From Phallusia fumigata (Eukaryota; Chordata; Ascidiacea; Phlebobranchia; Ascidiidae): 33,561 bases of DNA. The notes under the pieces are model-generated. The model had not been told where the DNA came from, made no database searches, and was given only the letters and a program-made list of their open reading frames with translations. Where the stretch lies: the NCBI GenBank assembly GCA_008931825.1, contig QXVZ01022490.1, positions 1 to 33,561 of the forward strand. The letters are read 5' to 3'. Each line of letters begins with the position of its first letter. Position 1 is the stretch's first letter. Positions 31,125 to 33,561 of this stretch are shown here, piece by piece. The position numbers and the translations under genes are program-made.

Positions 31125-33561
31125 CTAATGGAAAACTTGAAAACAGTGGTTGATCCTAAAACTGGTCAAAAACTTTGCTGCTGCCAAAAACAAAAGAATT
31201 GAGATGATCATGGTCATAGTAATGATGTAATGACTGATACTTGTGCCAATGTCCAACCAGGAACCTTCATCTCGCACCTGTTGAGAAACCACATATAATC
31301 ACCTCAGAAAAATCCTTATTTTTGTTCAAAATTCAGCTTCTAGTACAATACCCAAATAAACACTAAAAAAAGTGTAAAAAAACTCAAAAAATATAATAAG
31401 GAAACTGATTCTATTACCAAAACACTTGTACTAAAAATTTGGTTGAAACTTTGATGTTGTGTAGTTTTATTTCAAATATTCAATGGTATAATATGTATCA
31501 TTTAAACAGCCAAAAAAATAATGTAACAAAAGCATGCTAACCAGATAGAAAAAGTGGACACTCATCAAGTCACTGATCATCAAGACAAAGCAGCACAATT
31601 GGGTGAAGTGTGTTTTTGTTGCTATTGCTATGCTGCAAAATGCACAAACAATCAAAAAGTAGGGAAGAAATACCTAAAAACAACACATGGGTTAAAATAA
31701 AACTCTTGTTCCATTTTTCAAGCATCTTTACCTTATAAGCAAGCAGGCCTGCCATGATGGTGTGATTGAACACAGTAATAAAAGGCAGCACAACACTGTT
31801 GTCAAAACTATTGATACTAGCTATGTTTCCAACTCCAAAGAATGACAAAACTATAAAAAACAACAGCATGTAGCATCGTCTTATTGTGTGGAATGACAAT
31901 TCTTGATGCTCAGTATTGTCAGCTGAAAGACAATTAAAATTAATCTTTGAATAAAGTTGGAAAAGTTGAAATTAGAATAAAGAATACCTAAAGTTTCAAA
32001 AAAACATACCTAATTCCAAAGTATTTTGGGTAAAATCCAATCCCTCCAAGTTTGGCATTTTTTGTCCAGACTCTGATTCTGATATCTCAAATTCCAACGA
32101 TGTCCACAGAGCAAGCAAAATACACAGATTAATGCAGAATAGCCCATCATAAGATAGACTAATTAAAAGATAGGTAGAACAGTGACAAACATAAATGCAT
32201 AACATACGGTGCCACAATTTTGTTGATTGGAGAACAGGCATGATCCAACCAGCCAGCAATATTACCCAGCTGGCAATATGTATCAAGATTGGAACCTGTC
32301 CATACATTGAAGACATGTAAAGTGCAAGTGGTGACAAGATTCCACAAATAAAAGGGAGAATAGACAGTAAAGAAAGGGACCTGCTGTTGATTGTTCGACT
32401 TGAAAAGTAACTAACCAACATACCCAAACCTCCAGCACACACAAGAAGTGTGGCATTTGGACTTCTGCCAACAACTGGCAACATAGGAAACAACGATAAA
32501 ATCATGCACATCACACTGGCAAAATATTTCACAATGGAAACTTTTAGGTTGGCAAACATAACTGCAAAAACCACAAGTTCAGCACTCAGTATTTGTCGAT
32601 AGAAAAAACTTGCCACCAAACTCCATGTGCCCAATAAGCCAATGCTTGCATAAAGAACAATGCCTTTTAGTACAGTCTTATTGTTTTTTACAATTGTCCA
32701 ACTAACCTGAAAAAAAGTTTGCTGCATGGAGATGTGGTACCAAATAGGTAATGGTAAAAAGCAATATAAATAACTTGACAACGGTACTTGTGACATGTAA
32801 AGATTCCCACAGATGCAGAATCCAAACAAAACAAAAATGTAAAAAAAAGTAGATGGAGTGCTCTTCTTCTTAGTGGGCATAATCTTTTCAACTTGACTTT
32901 TGATAAAACTAATCTGCTGCAAAACCATACAGAGAGACACTATTATCCAGCCTAGAAAGCTTAAAGCTATGGAAAACGAAAGTATCATCCTGTGATACGT
33001 ATGATAGTATTGCAGACCCTGCAAGGAAAGCTTTATCAGCCTATGCAACAAGGCCAAAGCTTCTTCATATTTTTTTTCAGAAAGAAAATCTACAACTTTA
33101 CGTTTTATATCAGTAACTTCACTGTCACTGAGACCTGAAAAAGGTGAAAATAACAATGACTTCTGTTTAGTCATCTTCAGTTTTACAATAAATTGNAAGT
33201 TACAAATAAGGAAAGTATCATTTTGCGATATGTATGATAGTATTGCAGACCCTGCAAGGAAAGCTTTATCAGCTTATGTGACAATGCCAAAGCCTCTACA
33301 TACTTTTGTCCAGAAACAAAATCTACGATTTTATGTGTTATATCAGTGACTTTACTGTCACTGAGACCTAAAAAAGGTGAAAATAACAACTTCTGTTTGG
33401 ACACCTTTAGTTTTACAATAAATTGTTCTGCAAGTTGCTGAGCATTAGCCAAGAGCAGCTTGCATTTGGTTTCCAAGTTTACAGACATGTAATTAACTGG
33501 CAATACACCAACAGAGTTTACAGGAACCGGTAATCCCAAAAAAGCTGACATCAGAGGAGCA
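31125..33561 (-). CDS. PIGN: PIGN, GPI ethanolamine-phosphate transferase 1 (C-terminal part)
   Basis: ER multipass enzyme adding ethanolamine phosphate to the first mannose of the GPI precursor. Partial: the 5' part lies beyond 33561. Exons, 5' to 3' on the minus strand: 33561-33197 plus 33195-32010 (one large exon broken by the N at 33196), 31922-31732, 31673-31542, 31277-31125; phases agree. Seen: the end of the alkaline-phosphatase-like lumenal domain (PLMSAFLGLPVPVNSVGVLP), the family signature LKGLxYYHTY as LQGLQYYHTY at the first membrane-proximal segment, then many hydrophobic helices, LFPMLPVVGRSPN, GVGNIASINSFD, VLMISDLMSVHFFYLV, and RDEGSWLDIGTSISHY. The N-terminal catalytic and metal-binding residues are not in the window. 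The duplicated piece around the N encodes the same stretch of about 65 residues twice, so the literal reading is not a real protein there. Confidence 0.95.
32962..33426. repeat. About 220-bp duplication around N at 33196 within PIGN, more diverged
   Basis: About 32962-33195 and 33197-33426 are versions of the same PIGN coding segment. By eye they differ at roughly one base in eight or nine and at many amino acids (for example SEVTDIKRKVVDF versus SKVTDITHKIVDF). That is several times the divergence seen at the other duplicated N joins. Confidence 0.8.

Noticed and set aside
1..33561. Operon-like (polycistronic) organisation of the plus-strand genes
   Set aside because: Tunicate operon genes sit within tens of bases of each other; here the spacers are about 1 kb or more.

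Overview
The window is nuclear animal DNA, AT-rich, with split genes, many short introns (about 55-90 bp), and orthologues of conserved bilaterian genes. Six single-N joins occur; most are flanked by near-identical direct copies differing by a few percent. That pattern fits a very heterozygous genome whose two haplotypes were concatenated at contig ends. Gene compactness plus heterozygosity suggest an ascidian tunicate such as Ciona; this is an inference, not proven by any marker here. No prokaryotic, viral or CRISPR feature is visible.

Layout. 1-2310: no recognisable gene; holds one exact 249-bp assembly duplication. 2311-11391 (minus): a complete or nearly complete KNL1 kinetochore scaffold gene in about 19 exons, with both PP1 docking motifs, a short MELT array, coiled coil and C-terminal RWD region. 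11392-14389: non-coding, with a palindromic MITE-like element at 11757-12139. 14390-17745 and 19138-21085 (plus): two tandem AIFM2/FSP1-like flavoprotein genes with the same 8-exon architecture; the second has lost key dinucleotide-binding residues. 22092-25418 (plus): a BRMS1/BRMS1L homologue containing a textbook U12-type AT-AC intron. 26595-29660 (plus): cytosolic tryptophanyl-tRNA synthetase (WARS1) in 10 exons, without a WHEP domain. 31125-33561 (minus): the 3' part of PIGN, running off the right edge.

The genes are housekeeping loci of unrelated pathways (chromosome segregation, quinone/lipid-peroxide redox, Sin3-HDAC repression, translation, GPI-anchor synthesis). Spacings are about 1 kb or more, so I see no operon. 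The only functional cluster is the tandem FSP1-like pair. Exon boundaries were worked out by hand from splice consensus, reading-frame continuity and remembered family conservation; no alignment or transcript was available. I did not find an undescribed multi-gene system. The most notable points are the U12 AT-AC intron, the degenerate FSP1 paralogue, and the divergent KNL1 gene.
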